NCBI GenBank assembly: GCA_900315095.1 | Contig: OMXS01000009.1 | Span: forward strand, 1 to 64,000 | Length of the DNA: 64,000 nucleotides | DNA from: an uncultured Prevotellaceae bacterium | GTDB lineage: Bacteria; Bacteroidota; Bacteroidia; Bacteroidales; Bacteroidaceae | Direction of reading: 5' to 3' | Shown here: one piece after another, positions 31,958 to 41,694 of the stretch | Position numbering within the stretch: position 1 is the stretch's first letter | Layout of the letters: each line of letters opens with the position of its first letter | Translations under genes and position numbers: made by a program | The notes under the pieces: model-generated | Databases searched by the model: none | What the model was told of the DNA's origin: nothing | The model's input: the letters and a program-made list of their open reading frames with translations, nothing else

Positions 31958-34900
31958 ATGAAGATAAATATGATAAAGGCAGCTGCGGTTGCCGTTTTGA
32001 TATTGACTGGCACCGCTGCCAGCGCACAGACATGGACCGAGTGGCGCGACTTGCAAGTGAACGAGGTGAACCGTATGCCTATGCACGCGGCGTACTACAA
32101 GTACGAAACGCCATCACTCGTTATCTCAAGCAACCCCAACGAGCATGCTGGAATAGTGTCGTTACACGGCAACTGGAAGTTTAATTGGGTGGAGAATGCC
32201 GACCAGCGGCCCACCGACTTCTACCGCACCGACCTCGACGACAGCAACTGGGGCACGATGCCTGTGCCCGGAATGTGGGAACTGAATGGCTATGGCGACC
32301 CTGAATATGTGAACATCGGCTTCGGATGGCGAGGACATTTCAAGAACAATCCGCCTGAAGCACCAGTAAAGGACAATCATGTCGGCACATACCGTCGTGA
32401 GATAGAAGTACCTGAGAACTGGCAAGGCAAGCAGGTGATAGCCCACTTTGGCAGCGTCACCTCATGCATCTATCTGTACGTCAACGGCTCGTTCGTGGGT
32501 TACAGCGAGGATTCCAAAGCGGCTACAGAGTTCGACATCACGCCCTATGTAAAGGCGGGCAAGAACCTCATTGCATTCCAGGTGTTCCGCTGGTGCGACG
32601 GCAGTTACTGCGAAGACCAGGACTTCTGGCGTCTCTCCGGCGTGGCTCGCGACAGTTATCTATATGCACGCGACAAAGACATTCATCTTGATGACCTTCG
32701 CATAAACGCCGACTTAGTGAACAACTACCGCGACGGCAAACTCACTATTGATGCCAAGACAACGGGCAATGTTGACATCGTATATACTCTTCGCAACGAT
32801 GAGGGCCAGCAAGTGGGCACTCAAAGCGGTAATGTAATCACCGTAGAGAACGTGAAACCGTGGACTGCCGAGACTCCAGTTCTATACACTCTGACGGCCA
32901 AGATATGCCGGAAAGGCAATCGTCATGAACCTGGCGAGGAGATGGAGACAATCACCGAGCGCATTGGATTCCGACATGTTGAGATAAAGAACGCACAACT
33001 TCTGCTGAACGGGAAACCAATATTAATAAAAGGTGTCGACCGACATGAGATGGACCCCGACGGCGGTTATGTGATGAGTCGCGAGCGTATGTTGCAAGAC
33101 ATCATGCTGATGAAGCGTTTTAATGTTAACGCCGTGCGCACCAGTCACTACCCCGACGATCCGCAGTGGTATCATATGTGCGACGAACTAGGCATCTATC
33201 TCGTTGCCGAGGCTAATCAAGAGAGCCACGGATTCGGTTATAACCCTGCCGACGCTCCTACCTATAAGCCGATGTTCGGATGCCAGATACTGGAGCGCAA
33301 CCAGCATAACGTTACCGTAAACCGCAACCGCCCAAGTGTCATAATATGGAGTTTGGGCAACGAAACCATCAACGGCGAGAATTTCAGCGCTGCCTATCGA
33401 TGGATTAGAGAGCAAGACCCCAGTCGACCGATACAGTTCGAGCAGGCAGGCAAAGGCAACAACACAGATATCTTCTGCCCGATGTATTTCTCACAGGTAT
33501 GGAGCGAGGGATACTCTAAATCGACTGCTCCCGAGGACCAGAAACCACTCATCCAATGTGAGTATAGTCATGCTATGGGCAACTCTTGCGGCGGTTTCAA
33601 GGAGTATTGGGACCTCATCCGCAAATACTCGAAGTTCCAAGGCGGTTTCATCTGGGATTTTGTTGACCAAGCATTGCACCGCACGCCAATGGAGAATGGA
33701 GAGGTGAGAATGGACAATTTTGATTACCTTTCAGAACGAGGCAACATAAACTACTCTCTACTAACTCCTAACTCTTCACTTAAAGAATATACCTACGGCG
33801 GCGATTATAACAACTATGACCCATCAGACAACAACTTCAACTGCAACGGACTGGTATCGCCCGACCGCGTGCCTAACCCGCAGATGTACGAGGTGGGTTA
33901 TTTCTACCAGAACATCTGGACAGAATATAAGGGAATAAAGAACGGCAACATCGTGCTGGAAGTGAAGAACGAGAACTTCTTCCGCCCACTCGACTACGTT
34001 CAACTCGACTGGGAGACCATCGGCATTGACGGCAAAGTGGCAAAGCAAGGCACTGTGGAGGAACTGAAACTGATGCCTCAACAGACCACAACCATCGAGG
34101 TTCCGTTCAGCGGAAACGAGGCAGAGATTGCGTTAGTAAATGTCTTCTATCGTCTGCTGCGCGACGAACCGTTGATGAAACAAGGCCAAACAGTTGCCTA
34201 CCAGCAATTCCCCGTAGCAAAGCCGACAGCCATCACCCAACACCTAACACCTAACACCCGTAAGGTAAAGATAGACCGCAAGATGACAGACATCGTCCTC
34301 AAGGCTGGCAACAGCGAGATGGTGTTCTCTAAAATCTCTGGATTCCTCACCTCATGGATTGTTGACGGTAAGTCGGTTCTTGGCGAGGGAGGTACGCTGA
34401 AGCCTAACTTCTGGCGCGCAGTTACCGACAATGATATGGGAGCAAGACTGCAACACAAGTACAAAGTATGGCGCACCCCGCAGTTGGTGCTTGCCGACAT
34501 CAAGGCTGAGAAAGCCGAAAACGGCAACGGAGTAGAGGTTATTGCCTATTATGACTTGAGTGAGGCGGGCGCTAAGATGCGCATTACCTACCTGTATGAC
34601 GGCACAAGTCTTAACGTTACAGAACAGATGGTACCTGCCGACAGCAATAAGGAGGTGGCAGGAATGTTCCGTTTCGGTATGGTGATGGGGCTTCCTTACA
34701 CTATGGACAAGAGTCATTTCTTCGGTCGCGGACCTATAGAGAACTACAACGACCGCAAGGAGTCGCAACTCCTTGGATGGTACACGCAGACGGCAGACGA
34801 GCAGTTCTATCCCTACATCCGTCCGCAAGAGACAGGCACAAAGAGCGACATCAGCATCTGGGAGCAGACCGACGGCAATGGTTATGGAGTTATTGTGACG

Positions 34901-35155
34901 CCAGCAAACCCGTCGCTGATGTATGCTTCAGCGCTTCATTATGACATAAAGGAACTGGACGAGGGCGACAACAAAGCACAACGCCATCCTGAACAACTCA
35001 CGAAGTCGAAGTACACCAACCTCTACATTGATGGTTACCATACTGGTGTGGGCGGTGTAGACAGTTGGAGCGGATGGGCAGAAGCTCTGCCGCAGTACCG
35101 AGTGAAACTCGACAAAGAACTTTCATTCCAGTTCTGTATAACACCGAAACGATAA
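31958..35155 (+). CDS. GH2 beta-galactosidase, secreted
   Basis: Likely removes terminal beta-galactose from plant or host glycans in the periplasm. From ATG 31958 the product has 1,065 residues with a signal peptide. A sugar-binding domain (about 45-240), an immunoglobulin-like domain, the TIM barrel and the small-chain domain follow, as in LacZ-type enzymes. Acid/base Glu469 is in SLGNET and nucleophile Glu535 in QCEYSHAMGN. Two stretches look inserted: about residues 577-608, coded by ATGGAGAATGGAGAGG-type and CTAACTCCTAACTC-type words, and about 758-768, coded by CACCTAACACCTAACACC words. Neither appears in the usual family alignment as I remember it. Confidence 0.9.
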   Translation: MKINMIKAAAVAVLILTGTAASAQTWTEWRDLQVNEVNRMPMHAAYYKYETPSLVISSNPNEHAGIVSLHGNWKFNWVENADQRPTDFYRTDLDDSNWGTMPVPGMWELNGYGDPEYVNIGFGWRGHFKNNPPEAPVKDNHVGTYRREIEVPENWQGKQVIAHFGSVTSCIYLYVNGSFVGYSEDSKAATEFDITPYVKAGKNLIAFQVFRWCDGSYCEDQDFWRLSGVARDSYLYARDKDIHLDDLRINADLVNNYRDGKLTIDAKTTGNVDIVYTLRNDEGQQVGTQSGNVITVENVKPWTAETPVLYTLTAKICRKGNRHEPGEEMETITERIGFRHVEIKNAQLLLNGKPILIKGVDRHEMDPDGGYVMSRERMLQDIMLMKRFNVNAVRTSHYPDDPQWYHMCDELGIYLVAEANQESHGFGYNPADAPTYKPMFGCQILERNQHNVTVNRNRPSVIIWSLGNETINGENFSAAYRWIREQDPSRPIQFEQAGKGNNTDIFCPMYFSQVWSEGYSKSTAPEDQKPLIQCEYSHAMGNSCGGFKEYWDLIRKYSKFQGGFIWDFVDQALHRTPMENGEVRMDNFDYLSERGNINYSLLTPNSSLKEYTYGGDYNNYDPSDNNFNCNGLVSPDRVPNPQMYEVGYFYQNIWTEYKGIKNGNIVLEVKNENFFRPLDYVQLDWETIGIDGKVAKQGTVEELKLMPQQTTTIEVPFSGNEAEIALVNVFYRLLRDEPLMKQGQTVAYQQFPVAKPTAITQHLTPNTRKVKIDRKMTDIVLKAGNSEMVFSKISGFLTSWIVDGKSVLGEGGTLKPNFWRAVTDNDMGARLQHKYKVWRTPQLVLADIKAEKAENGNGVEVIAYYDLSEAGAKMRITYLYDGTSLNVTEQMVPADSNKEVAGMFRFGMVMGLPYTMDKSHFFGRGPIENYNDRKESQLLGWYTQTADEQFYPYIRPQETGTKSDISIWEQTDGNGYGVIVTPANPSLMYASALHYDIKELDEGDNKAQRHPEQLTKSKYTNLYIDGYHTGVGGVDSWSGWAEALPQYRVKLDKELSFQFCITPKR

Positions 35156-35166
35156 TATTGGAGAGT

Positions 35167-35262
35167 GTAGAATGGAGAATGTAGAATTATGATTACCATT
35201 AGGAACTTGTCCTATTTGCCTAAAGCTCAGTTGTAATCATAATTCTACATTCTCCATTCTAC
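35167..35262. repeat. Word-repeat inverted repeat, 30 bp perfect arms
   Basis: Arms 35167-35196 and 35233-35262 pair perfectly over 30 bp around a 36-base centre. The arm is GTAGAATGGAGAATGTAGAA followed by TTATGATTAC. It sits between convergent genes (GH2 and DUF2207) and is the longest perfect dyad in the window. It shares words with 28685-28766. Confidence 0.9.
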
Positions 35263-35290
35263 ATTTTACATTAAAAGAAAAACGCAGTAA

Positions 35291-37054
35291 TTATCTGAAG
35301 CCACTTCCGCCGCCGCCAGAGTGACCGCCACCGCCACTATACGAAGAGTGGCCACCACCGCCACTTGAACGTGAACTTGAGCTCTCGTAAGCCCTTTCTT
35401 CTGGTGTCTTATAATCGCGTACATGCTGCATACCTGAGTTGAGAGAAGATGCCGCGTAATAAAAGAGCGGAGCCTCGGAGATGGAGTTATATAGCTCGAC
35501 ATCGCTGACAGGCATCTCCGGAAGCATAGCACGAAGCTCTTTTGCAACACGCTTTGAGATGCCGAACATCGTGGCAAAGGTCATATACTCCTTCCAAAGC
35601 GTTGCCTCCATAGTGCCGCGCTCGCTCAACAGAGTGAACTCTCTGAGGAATTTCTCGAATCCCAGCACAGCGTGAGCCTCCTCCCTTTTCACACTCTTCA
35701 GCTGCATGTTTCCTGACGATGTCAGTATGCCGTCTATCTCACGCACATTCTTTCTGTACATCACAGGATTATCATTGAAGTATTTCTTTATCTCTTTCGG
35801 CTCCAACAAGTGGTCTGTTCCCGCAGCATCATAATAGAGTTGGTGTATGCTCTTCTGTATTTTGGTTTCCCGCTGGTCTTCCCTTGTGTCGTTAAACTGT
35901 TGGGGATCGTTCACCAAAAGCAGGTCCTCATAAGTACCGTCGGCATTGGTGCGCCTACGGACTTCTATCTTCTTTTGCAACATGAGACGCAGGGTGTAGG
36001 CGGCAATAGTGTCATCGGTTTTGAACAGTTCACCCTCTACGGCGTGATATATGGCACGAGCACGCAGCAAATTGCCATTAACCGGCACATCGCGATACCA
36101 CAGTATGTTTTTCTTCTTGCCGAAAAGATTTACCAGCATTTGCTTCTTTTTATTCTCATCAGACACTACCAATCCACCAAAAAAAGTTGTTATCAATAGT
36201 GAGACGAGACCACCCAAAGCGAACATCCATTGGTCTGGGTCGTGTGCGATGTGCGCAAAAGGTGACGGATTGTTCTCCAATGCCACCTCAGCATATGAAC
36301 TTCCCTCCAGCGCTATATCCTTAACCTGTGTCTTGAAATCGCTATCGACATTTACACTGGGGTGGAACATACCCTTCGGAAATTCCATCATGACAACCAT
36401 TTCTTCACCGCTGGTTATGAAATCGGTAAGATTTGCCTCGGCTTTTCCATCCACCACATTAATATTTCCATAGCATCCAAACATCCACACCCTAGGCTTG
36501 TACTGTTCGAAGACCTTGTCCTTGCTGTAGAATGTCAACGAGACGGAGTCCACACCAGCTTCACTTGTAGAGAAAAAACAATGGTTGAAGCCGTCGCTTT
36601 CTTTATATCCCATCAACAAGCCCACCACACGATACCTTATATAATATGTCCTCATGCCAGGCTCACCAATACCCCAACACAGCTCCACGCCCTTATCGGT
36701 CATGTTATAGCCGCACTTGTTGGTCTTCTGTTTTCTGCTTCGGTCAACATCCCACTTTTCTTCCACTTCATATTCAATGCCTGTCTCATCGCTGACTTGC
36801 AAGTCAGTGATTCTCATTCCTGGTCTGAGGTTATACTGGGCGATGTAACCTTCAGTACCATAAGAAGAGATATCCGCTATGCGTTCCTCTGTGACTATAG
36901 CATCACCGTTGTCTAACAGTTCGATACCAATATTCACTTTGAGTGTCCTGCTGCCATAAGCCTTTGATGCGGCGAGGCACAACAGCAAGACTAGAAGCAC
37001 CATAACGGGTGACAGGTGACGGGTGATGATTGATGTACGGGCTTTCTTATCCAT
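35291..37054 (-). CDS. DUF2207-domain membrane protein
   Basis: A 587-residue membrane protein of the DUF2207 family, unknown function. The start MDKKARTSIITRHLSPVMVL is a signal peptide or anchor whose coding DNA is a GGGTGACAGGTGACGGGTG-type word repeat. An extracytoplasmic domain occupies about residues 25-250, a membrane segment lies near 275-297, and a cytoplasmic part follows. The C-terminus is Ser/Gly-rich and ends HSGGGGSGFR, the Gly-rich end typical of the family. It overlaps the small upstream membrane gene by 8 bases. It is part of a minus-strand group with MaoC. Confidence 0.88.
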   Translation of the reverse strand: MDKKARTSIITRHLSPVMVLLVLLLCLAASKAYGSRTLKVNIGIELLDNGDAIVTEERIADISSYGTEGYIAQYNLRPGMRITDLQVSDETGIEYEVEEKWDVDRSRKQKTNKCGYNMTDKGVELCWGIGEPGMRTYYIRYRVVGLLMGYKESDGFNHCFFSTSEAGVDSVSLTFYSKDKVFEQYKPRVWMFGCYGNINVVDGKAEANLTDFITSGEEMVVMMEFPKGMFHPSVNVDSDFKTQVKDIALEGSSYAEVALENNPSPFAHIAHDPDQWMFALGGLVSLLITTFFGGLVVSDENKKKQMLVNLFGKKKNILWYRDVPVNGNLLRARAIYHAVEGELFKTDDTIAAYTLRLMLQKKIEVRRRTNADGTYEDLLLVNDPQQFNDTREDQRETKIQKSIHQLYYDAAGTDHLLEPKEIKKYFNDNPVMYRKNVREIDGILTSSGNMQLKSVKREEAHAVLGFEKFLREFTLLSERGTMEATLWKEYMTFATMFGISKRVAKELRAMLPEMPVSDVELYNSISEAPLFYYAASSLNSGMQHVRDYKTPEERAYESSSSRSSGGGGHSSYSGGGGHSGGGGSGFR

Positions 37055-37286
37055 GATACTTCACCATTTTACATAATATATAAGCCAGTATTATCACCAC
37101 AACATGCAGCAATATGAGTGTCACATTGGGGTTGTTAAGGATAAAAAGCCACACCTTCATAGGCAGGCTGTGCTCCGTTTGCAGTCCCGGATATGTTTCC
37201 AAAAGCAGGGATAACATTATAGTAAAGGTGTTACGGGTTATGTAATGGAGGTTAAAAGTTTGTAGTTCCAAGTGTTCGACTTCCGC
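37047..37286 (-). CDS. Small membrane protein upstream of DUF2207
   Basis: A 79-residue product if it starts at the internal Met (37286); the longer reading frame from 37376 would run into the end of the maoC gene. The C-terminal half has one clear membrane segment, VTLILLHVVVIILAYILC. It shares 8 bases with the DUF2207 start, which suggests translational coupling. Family not recognised. Confidence 0.45.
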   Translation of the reverse strand, partial: AEVEHLELQTFNLHYITRNTFTIMLSLLLETYPGLQTEHSLPMKVWLFILNNPNVTLILLHVVVIILAYILCKMVKYHG

Positions 37287-37335
37287 CATTGGGCTGTCAG
37301 ACGTGATGTCTTCCACCCTTTTAAGTACGGAGAGA

Positions 37336-37803
37336 TCAGTTGTTGAAGTAGTACAGGAATGTTGCAATTCCCTCAATAGCTGGTTTACGCTCGTTCTCTA
37401 TCTCAAGCTTGAACGCCACCTCGGCCTTGCAAACGCCGCGAAGGTTTGTTATGTTGTGGAGAGAAGCGTTGAGACGCACGCGCGAACCGCTCTTCACCGG
37501 CAGTCCGAAGCGCATCTTGTCCATACCGTAGTTGACGAGCAACTTGATGTTCTGAGCCTCAATAACTTCCTCCCAAAGATGCGGAAGCAGCGAGAGCGTA
37601 AGATATCCGTGTGCTATCGTTGTCTTATACGGACTCTCCTTCGCGGCACGTTCTGTGTCAACGTGAATCCACTGGTGGTCGATAGTGGCATCGGCAAAAA
37701 GATTTATACGCTCCTGGTCGATAACAAGCCATTCTGATTTTCCAAGTTCTTTACCTAAATAAGATGCAAATTCATCATAGGATTTGACTATTAACTTTGC
37801 CAT
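37336..37803 (-). CDS. MaoC-like (R)-specific hydratase
   Basis: A 155-residue hotdog-fold protein of the MaoC dehydratase family, which adds water to trans-2-enoyl-CoA or acts on similar thioesters. Visible are a DHQWIHVDTERAA motif (Asp and His of the active site, residues about 62-70) and an IAHGYLTLSLLPHL stretch near 88-101. That is a standard MaoC signature. A promoter TACTTTTG (37838-37831, minus strand) precedes it. It is followed by two membrane-protein genes. Confidence 0.85.
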   Translation of the reverse strand: MAKLIVKSYDEFASYLGKELGKSEWLVIDQERINLFADATIDHQWIHVDTERAAKESPYKTTIAHGYLTLSLLPHLWEEVIEAQNIKLLVNYGMDKMRFGLPVKSGSRVRLNASLHNITNLRGVCKAEVAFKLEIENERKPAIEGIATFLYYFNN

Positions 37804-37830
37804 TATGTGTGTGTTTTATGTTTTACTCTG

Positions 37831-37838
37831 CAAAAGTA
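37831..37838 (-). promoter_or_regulatory. Promoter -7 box of the maoC gene
   Basis: Minus strand TACTTTTG, 28-35 bases upstream of the maoC start codon. No distinct TTTG at 19-21 bases upstream was seen because the DNA there is T-rich. Confidence 0.55.
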
Positions 37839-37881
37839 CGCATTTTTTTTGTTATAAGGATAATTTACAGAAAAAAAATAT

Positions 37882-37889
37882 TACCTTTG
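37882..37889 (+). promoter_or_regulatory. Promoter -7 box of the GH51 gene
   Basis: TACCTTTG fits TAnnTTTG and lies 97 bases before the GH51 start, leaving a long 5' leader with no clear structure. A good -33 element is not visible at 19-21 bases. Confidence 0.5.
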
Positions 37890-37985
37890 CAGTCATAAGC
37901 AGAGAGGTCACGATATGGCATCTCTGCACAAAAGAATAGAAACTGCTAAAAACCGATATTACATACAAATAACATATCATATCTT

Positions 37986-39974
37986 ATGAAAGCAAACCAT
38001 TTATTTAGCACATTGCTGGCCGGGACTTTGCTCTCGCTGGCACAAACGGCAATGGCACAGGGCGAGCACAAGATTCTGGTGCAAGCCAACAAACCTGGAG
38101 CCGCAGTACAACCCACGATGTACGGCATCTTCTTTGAGGACATTAACTTCGGCGCCGACGGCGGACTCTATGCCGACCTGGTGGAGAACCGCTCGTTCGA
38201 GTTCCCCCAGCACCTGATGGGATGGGAGTCATTCGGCAGCGTTGAGGTTATGGACGAGAAACCCGCCTACGACCGCAACCCTCACTATGTGGCACTTACC
38301 GACGACGGACATCTGCACAAGCAGACGGGCATTGAGAACCGCGGACACTTCGGAATGGGGTTCAAAGAGGGGATGGAGTATAATTTTACCATTACCGCAC
38401 GCCGTCACTACTCCGAGTCGCCCGATGCTCGCATCCGCGTGGAACTGGTGGGTAGCGACAACGAGGTAATCAACCGCAAGACCATTACTATTGCTTCCGA
38501 CGAGTGGAAGAAATACACCGCCACGCTGAAGTCAAACAAGACAGACCAGAAGGGAATGCTCCGCATATTCCTCGAGACACCGCAGGGCGTTGACATCGAC
38601 CACGTATCGCTCTTCCCGGCGGACAACTGGAACAACCTGAGAGCCGACCTTGTGAAAGACCTTGCCGACCTCCATCCTGGCATTTTCCGCTTCCCGGGCG
38701 GTTGCATCGTCGAGGGTACCGACCTCGCTTCACGCTACCAATGGAAGAACTCCGTAGGTCCTGTTGAGAACAGACCACTCAACGAGAACCGCTGGAACTA
38801 CACCTTCCCGCACCGCCTCTATCCTAACTACTACCAGAGTTACGGACTTGGCTTCTATGAGTTCTTCCTCTTGTCGGAGAAGATAGGTGCTGAGCCGCTG
38901 CCAGTAGTAAGCGTCGGACTTGCATGTCAGTTCCAGAACGACGACATCTGCGCACATGTGTCGCCCGACGAACTGCAACCTTACATCGACGATGCACTCG
39001 ACCTCATCGAGTTTGCTAACGGTTCCACCGACACAAAGTGGGGAAAGCTGCGCGCAGAGATGGGACATCCCGCTCCGTTCAACCTGAAACTGATTGGCGT
39101 GGGCAACGAGCAGTGGGGCGAGTTGTATCCTGTAAGACTCGAGAAGTTCATCAAGGCTATCCGCGCCAAGTATCCCGAAATAAAGATTGTGGGCTCTTCA
39201 GGCCCGTCGCCAGATGATAACGACGGCAAGGAGTTCACCTACGGATGGGAGCAGATGCGCCGACTGAAGGCCGACCTCGTTGACGAGCACTTCTATCGCA
39301 GCCCCGAGTGGTTCCTCAGTCAGGCAGGACGCTATGACAACTACAGCCGCAAGGGCCCGAAGGTGTTTGCTGGCGAGTATGCATGTCATATCTCTGGAAG
39401 CGAAGACCCGGCACCTGCTGCTGAGCCAATGAGCAAGAACACGTTCAACGCAGCACTCTGCGAGGCGGCGTTCATGACAGGACTGGAGCGCAATGCTGAT
39501 GTTGTTCACATGGCCACCTACGCCCCGTTGTTCTCTCATGTCGACGGATGGCAGTGGCGTCCCGACCTCATATGGATGGACAACCTCACCACCGTGCGCA
39601 CCCCGAACTACTATGTGCAGCAACTCTATGCCACCAATGCCGGCACCAATGTTCTCGAAACGACTGAGAACAAGAAACCTCTCGAGGGCAACGACGGCAT
39701 GTTTGCATCGGCCGTTTACGACAAGCCGTCGGGCGACTACATCCTGAAGGTTGCCAACACCAACGCCACCGAGCGCACAATCGAGGTGACATTCAAGGGC
39801 GTGAAGAGTCTGGGCGAGGGCACCGTGACCTCCATTCACGACGGCAACCCCGATGCCTTCAACTCTCTCAGCAATAAAAACAACGTGACACCGAAGACCT
39901 CTAAGGTAAGCGCCGACGGCAACATACTGCGCGTAACGATACCTGCCAAGACCTTCTCGGTATATCGTTTCTAA
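37986..39974 (+). CDS. GH51 alpha-L-arabinofuranosidase, secreted
   Basis: Removes arabinofuranose side chains from arabinoxylan or arabinan. The 662-residue product starts with a signal peptide (MKANHLFSTLLAGTLLSLAQTAMAQ, first about 25 residues). An N-terminal carbohydrate-binding-like region (about 30-210) precedes the GH51 barrel. The acid/base is Glu375 in GVGNEQWGE and the nucleophile is Glu464 in FAGEYACH. A beta-sandwich C-domain follows. Domain order and length are normal for Bacteroidetes GH51 enzymes. It stands alone with its own promoter. Confidence 0.92.
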   Translation: MKANHLFSTLLAGTLLSLAQTAMAQGEHKILVQANKPGAAVQPTMYGIFFEDINFGADGGLYADLVENRSFEFPQHLMGWESFGSVEVMDEKPAYDRNPHYVALTDDGHLHKQTGIENRGHFGMGFKEGMEYNFTITARRHYSESPDARIRVELVGSDNEVINRKTITIASDEWKKYTATLKSNKTDQKGMLRIFLETPQGVDIDHVSLFPADNWNNLRADLVKDLADLHPGIFRFPGGCIVEGTDLASRYQWKNSVGPVENRPLNENRWNYTFPHRLYPNYYQSYGLGFYEFFLLSEKIGAEPLPVVSVGLACQFQNDDICAHVSPDELQPYIDDALDLIEFANGSTDTKWGKLRAEMGHPAPFNLKLIGVGNEQWGELYPVRLEKFIKAIRAKYPEIKIVGSSGPSPDDNDGKEFTYGWEQMRRLKADLVDEHFYRSPEWFLSQAGRYDNYSRKGPKVFAGEYACHISGSEDPAPAAEPMSKNTFNAALCEAAFMTGLERNADVVHMATYAPLFSHVDGWQWRPDLIWMDNLTTVRTPNYYVQQLYATNAGTNVLETTENKKPLEGNDGMFASAVYDKPSGDYILKVANTNATERTIEVTFKGVKSLGEGTVTSIHDGNPDAFNSLSNKNNVTPKTSKVSADGNILRVTIPAKTFSVYRF

Positions 39975-40061
39975 ACAGTTGTATACCTTTCGGCATGCGA
40001 AAGATGGCTTTTCGCAATGCGATTGATGGGCATTTAGGACTCCCATTGATGACCTTTCGCT
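39974..40061. repeat. 22-bp-period degenerate array downstream of GH51
   Basis: Four 22-base steps (39974-39995, 39996-40017, 40018-40039, 40040-40061). Units 2 and 3 both begin TGCGA. The phrase TTCGCAATGCGA matches the array at 14151-14282. It lies between convergent GH51 and the DASS transporter, directly after the GH51 stop. Confidence 0.65.
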
Positions 40062-40076
40062 AAGTCAAAGACCATA

Positions 40077-40113
40077 AAACGCGGAACGAAGCATAATGTT
40101 TCGTTCCGCGTTT
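40077..40113. terminator. Terminator between GH51 and DASS transporter
   Basis: A 14-bp perfect stem (40077-40090 AAACGCGGAACGAA and 40100-40113) with a 9-base loop, flanked by A/T-rich DNA on both sides. It suits both converging transcripts. Confidence 0.75.
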
Positions 40114-40149
40114 GACATATATGTAAAACTATAGTTTGTTTTCCTAATG

Positions 40150-41652
40150 TTACAGCATGCCGTTAGTACCGAGCAGATAAAGCAGCAGATAGCCCATCAC
40201 CATGCTGATTACGCCCATTATGATACCTATCTTCACCATATCGTTCTGCTTAACGAGGTTGGTGGAGAACGCCAATGCGTTCGGCGGTGTTGATATCGGG
40301 AGAATCATTGCACTTGAAGATGCTACCGCAATGCCGATGAGTACCGTTGGCGTTCCGCCGATGGCACCAAGTTTCTCGCCCATACCCGTACATACGACGA
40401 GCAGGATAGGCATGAGCAATGCTGCTGTTGCAGAGTTGCTGATGAAGTTGGAGAGCAGGTAACATATAAGTCCTGAAACCACGAGAATGAGCACAGGCGA
40501 CCACATTCCGAAAGGAATGCTCTCCACAGCGTTGGCTGCCAAGCCTGAAGCATTGAGTGCATCGCCCAGCGCAAAACCGCCGGCAACCATCCAAAGCACG
40601 CTCCAGTTGATTTCCTCAAGGTCGTACTTGTTGATTATTCCCGTAAGAGCGAACACCATGAACGGTATCATTGCCACCGTGTTTGAGTTCACTCCGGTGT
40701 ATTTATCGAACAACCACAGCAGCACGGTGACGATGAATGTCACGATGACGGTGTAGGTTTTCCAGTCTTTTTTCATCTCGCCCTCAATCTCAAGTTGCAC
40801 CGTTTTCTGGGTGAAGGGAAACAGAGAGCGCAGCAACAGCCAGCCGATGAACAGCAGCACGAGCACCAGCGGGAGCATGAAAAGCACCCACTCGCCGAAT
40901 CCGAGATTCATGTTGAGTCCCTCAGGGTCGTTGAGATACTTCAGCGCGATGGTGTTTGGAGGGGTTCCGATAGGCGTTGCCATACCTCCAAGGTTGGCTG
41001 CCACAGGAATGGAAAGCGCCAATGCGATGCGTCCCTTACCCTCTGGCGGCAACTGCTTGAACACAGGTGTGAGGAACGTAAGCATCATTGCGGCGGTTGC
41101 GGTGTTGCTGATGAACATCGAGAAGATGCCCGTAATAAGAATGAATCCCAGCAAAACGTTGTTGCTCTTCGAGCCAAACGGCTTGAGCAACACCTTCGCC
41201 AACTGAGCGTCAAGGCCTGTTTTCGTAGCGGCAATGGCTAGCACGAAACCGCCGATGAACAGCATAATGATAGGGTCGGCGAATGAAGCCATGATGCTCT
41301 TGTATTGCAACGGCTCGCCCACATCACCCGAAAGGAAGAACTTGAACGCGCTGTTCGACGTGGTAAGCAGCATCGTTACGATTACCGCTATTGATGTAGC
41401 CCACGACGGCACCACCTCAAATATCCACATCAAAGTGGCGAAAACGAAGATTGCAATGATGCGCTGCTGCACTACGGTGAGGTTATTGATACCGAAACTC
41501 TCGGTAGGCAGGTTCCACACTATCAGCGTCACGGCAAGCGTGATGAGTGCGAGAATAAGTTTCTTCAGGACATGCGACTCGCTGCCTCTCTTCTCTCTCT
41601 TTGCCTTGTGGTAACTTTCCACAAGGTGAAATCCTGTAAAAATCTTAAACAT
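40150..41652 (-). CDS. DASS (SLC13) sodium/anion symporter
   Basis: Inner-membrane transporter for dicarboxylates, phosphate or sulfate, driven by sodium. The 500-residue product has about 10-12 membrane segments. It carries the two SNT-type motifs, SNTATAAMMLTFLTP in the first half and SNSATAALLMP in the second, and the paired GTPPNTIAL and STPPNALAF motifs, typical of the divalent anion/Na+ symporter family. The substrate is not determinable here. It lies next to a glutamine synthetase on the same strand. Confidence 0.9.
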   Translation of the reverse strand: MFKIFTGFHLVESYHKAKREKRGSESHVLKKLILALITLAVTLIVWNLPTESFGINNLTVVQQRIIAIFVFATLMWIFEVVPSWATSIAVIVTMLLTTSNSAFKFFLSGDVGEPLQYKSIMASFADPIIMLFIGGFVLAIAATKTGLDAQLAKVLLKPFGSKSNNVLLGFILITGIFSMFISNTATAAMMLTFLTPVFKQLPPEGKGRIALALSIPVAANLGGMATPIGTPPNTIALKYLNDPEGLNMNLGFGEWVLFMLPLVLVLLFIGWLLLRSLFPFTQKTVQLEIEGEMKKDWKTYTVIVTFIVTVLLWLFDKYTGVNSNTVAMIPFMVFALTGIINKYDLEEINWSVLWMVAGGFALGDALNASGLAANAVESIPFGMWSPVLILVVSGLICYLLSNFISNSATAALLMPILLVVCTGMGEKLGAIGGTPTVLIGIAVASSSAMILPISTPPNALAFSTNLVKQNDMVKIGIIMGVISMVMGYLLLYLLGTNGML

Positions 41653-41694
41653 ATCTTATCAATAATTGAAGTTTCCCAAACTCAACTTCTTTGT

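Noticed and set aside
37287..37376. Extending the small membrane protein upstream to 37376.
   Set aside because: This part overlaps the end of maoC in another frame and shows no membrane or family signal; the start near 37286 is preferred.
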